Source of the DNA: Halorientalis sp. IM1011
Lineage (GTDB): Archaea; Halobacteriota; Halobacteria; Halobacteriales; Haloarculaceae
Direction of reading: 5' to 3'
DNA: 64,000 bases
Assembly (NCBI RefSeq): GCF_001989615.1
Contig: NZ_CP019067.1
Span: 744,001 to 808,000 of the forward strand
In this document: piece by piece, positions 62,921 to 64,000 of the stretch
How positions within the stretch are numbered: the stretch's first letter is position 1
Layout of the letters: the number at the start of each line of letters is the position of its first letter
Translations under genes and position numbers: made by a program
Notes under the pieces: generated by a model
Database searches by the model: none
Told to the model about the DNA's origin: nothing
The model's input: the letters and a program-made list of their open reading frames with translations, nothing else

Positions 62921-63570
62921 CCTGCGGCGTCCGCGGTCCCGGCTGGAGCGTCCCCGACCCGTTTTCGCACTCGCTCGGTGAACAGCCGAATCCCGACCAG
63001 CGCGACCATGCCGACCAGCGGCGCGATCCGTGGCGGTCCCTCACGTTCGGCGTCGGCATCGCTATCGTCGGTCACGACGCCGTCGTCGTCGGCAGGCCGA
63101 TCCGCCTCGAACGTCTCGACGGCTACCTCGGCCTCCATCTCGGTCTCGGCGACGGCCGCCGACTCGTCACTCCCGGTGTCGGTCGCGTCGTCGCCTTCCT
63201 CCGCAGTCGTCTCGCTCTCGTCGGTCGGTGCGTCGTCGGCGACGTCGATGGCCCCGGCGTCACCGACGATCTCGACGCTGCCGTCGCGGTCCCGGTCGAA
63301 GTCCGGTCGGTCGCGCTCGTTCTCGGCGTCGCCCTCGTCGTCGCCGCGCCTGTCGAGAACGTAGCGGAGGACGACACCGAGCGCCGCCAGCCCCAGTCCG
63401 GCGAGGGTGAGCAGTGTCGTCCACCGCCGGGAGTCGGATCCGTCGCTGTCTGAGTCCCGATCGTCGTCGGTCGGTCCACCCGTTTCGGTTCCCGCGCCAT
63501 CCGACTCCCCACCCGGGAGCCGTGCGGTGATCGTGTCGGGAACGCGTCCCTGGAGGTTCGGTCGATCCAT
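62911..63570 (-). CDS. Acidic membrane protein, 219 aa
   Basis: Two membrane helices, WTTLLTLAGLGLAALGVVLR (about 45-65) and APLVGMVALVGIRLF (near the C-terminus), flank a very acidic region of about 120 residues (Asp/Glu/Ala/Thr). An ATG at 63657 would add 29 residues, but that stretch has low third-position GC unlike the rest, so I chose 63570. No family recognised. It lies between the two acyl-CoA dehydrogenase genes, overlapping the first by 10 bases at the 3' end. Confidence 0.72.
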   Translation of the reverse strand: MDRPNLQGRVPDTITARLPGGESDGAGTETGGPTDDDRDSDSDGSDSRRWTTLLTLAGLGLAALGVVLRYVLDRRGDDEGDAENERDRPDFDRDRDGSVEIVGDAGAIDVADDAPTDESETTAEEGDDATDTGSDESAAVAETEMEAEVAVETFEADRPADDDGVVTDDSDADAEREGPPRIAPLVGMVALVGIRLFTERVRKRVGDAPAGTADAAGQL

Positions 63571-63733
63571 GTACCGCTGACTACGGTTTCCAGCCCAAAA
63601 CCGTTGTGCCAACCGATACCAGCCATAAAGCAGCCTCGTATGTGACGGGGTAGACATTACGCGATCGCACCGTAAGATCCGCTAACCTGGCCGCGGGCGC
63701 AGTGCGCTCGCGCCGCCATGGGGGAGACGACAC

Positions 63734-64000
63734 ATGCAATTCGACAAGACACACGAGATGTTCCGTGACTCGCTCCGGGACTATCTCGAAAGCGAGATCG
63801 CACCGGACGTGCAGGAACTGGACAAACAGGAGATGACCAAGGAGGAGGCCGTCGGCTACCTGCGGGATCTCCGGAAACTGGGGATCGGTTTCGATCAGGA
63901 GACCGCCCAGGACTACTTCGGCGACCTCAAGTACTACGTCATCGGCTCCGAGGAGATCGCCCGCGTCTGGCCGAGCCTGAACGTCATGCTCAACATGTCG
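63734..64000 (+). CDS. Acyl-CoA dehydrogenase paralogue, N-terminal part (runs off the window)
   Basis: The first 89 residues are visible. The order MQFDKTHEMFRDSLRDYLES, YLRDLRKLGIGFDQETAQDY and VIGSEEIARVWPSLNVMLNM matches the start of the 61715 enzyme (RSYLQREVEPVVDEADK, LEELGIGFSPDTV, EEISYYWPSLNVGLLM) over its whole length. It is therefore a second copy of the same family. The catalytic part is outside the window. Confidence 0.86.
   Translation, partial: MQFDKTHEMFRDSLRDYLESEIAPDVQELDKQEMTKEEAVGYLRDLRKLGIGFDQETAQDYFGDLKYYVIGSEEIARVWPSLNVMLNMS

Noticed and set aside
63571-63657. 29-residue N-terminal extension of the acidic membrane protein
   Set aside because: Third-position GC is only about half in this stretch, against a very high value in the rest of the gene.
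1-64000. CRISPR arrays, insertion sequences, prophage and rRNA/tRNA genes
   Set aside because: I saw no regularly spaced repeats, no transposase-like protein or terminal inverted repeats around genes, and no tRNA or rRNA signature in the gaps.

Overview
The window is chromosomal DNA from a haloarchaeon (class Halobacteria). The proteins are strongly acidic, the GC content is high, and most genes start at or very near a TATA element with no leader. Several families are archaeal or haloarchaeal: FttA/aCPSF1, Spt5-SecE beside FtsZ1, sn-glycerol-1-phosphate dehydrogenase, DtdA, Dph6, DUF371, DUF373, a bat-type HTH regulator and a FolC-FolP fusion. I cannot name a genus. Coding density is high. 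No gene-free stretch exceeds 300 bases; the longest gaps are 37917-38183, 34245-34508, 57913-58171, 27444-27692 and 34992-35236. I saw no rRNA, tRNA, CRISPR array or insertion sequence.

Layout. 1-9.1 kb: end of a glycerate kinase, a Get3/ArsA-type ATPase, a VOC dioxygenase-like protein, an XPD/DinG helicase, an aminotransferase, a CinA-C amidase, a DUF457 membrane protein and a PHP protein. 9.2-14.8 kb: two small proteins, spt5-secE, ftsZ1, dtdA and a Na+/Ca2+ exchanger-like protein. 15-19.6 kb: aroE, an acidic helix-hairpin-helix protein, and an overlapping pabB-pabA-pabC operon that should make p-aminobenzoate; it complements the folCP fusion at 55-57 kb. 19.6-32.3 kb: housekeeping and hypothetical genes (saccharopine dehydrogenase-like protein, Rieske protein, nucleotidyltransferase, dph6, DUF373, sppA, coiled-coil protein, GH2-like protein, nth, cupin).

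32.3-42.7 kb: fttA, an uncharacterised gene, a convergent gap that looks like a structured non-coding RNA gene, a DICT/HTH pair, proS and gltB. 42.9-57.9 kb: small proteins, a 7TM-PAS histidine kinase, an epimerase, egsA (archaeal lipid backbone), an ABC exporter, an S9 peptidase, a GT4 glycosyltransferase, a CoA-transferase, folCP and a bat-type regulator.

58-64 kb is the most unusual part. An R2lox-like diiron/MnFe ferritin-fold protein, a small acidic protein and a plant-type 2Fe-2S ferredoxin form one operon. Two SCP2-fold proteins and two acyl-CoA dehydrogenase paralogues follow. Together they suggest an oxidative system for a hydrophobic, possibly CoA-linked, substrate. The gene usually labelled ribonucleotide reductase beta here keeps the Val/Tyr pair typical of R2lox, and appears to have His where the first carboxylate ligand is expected.
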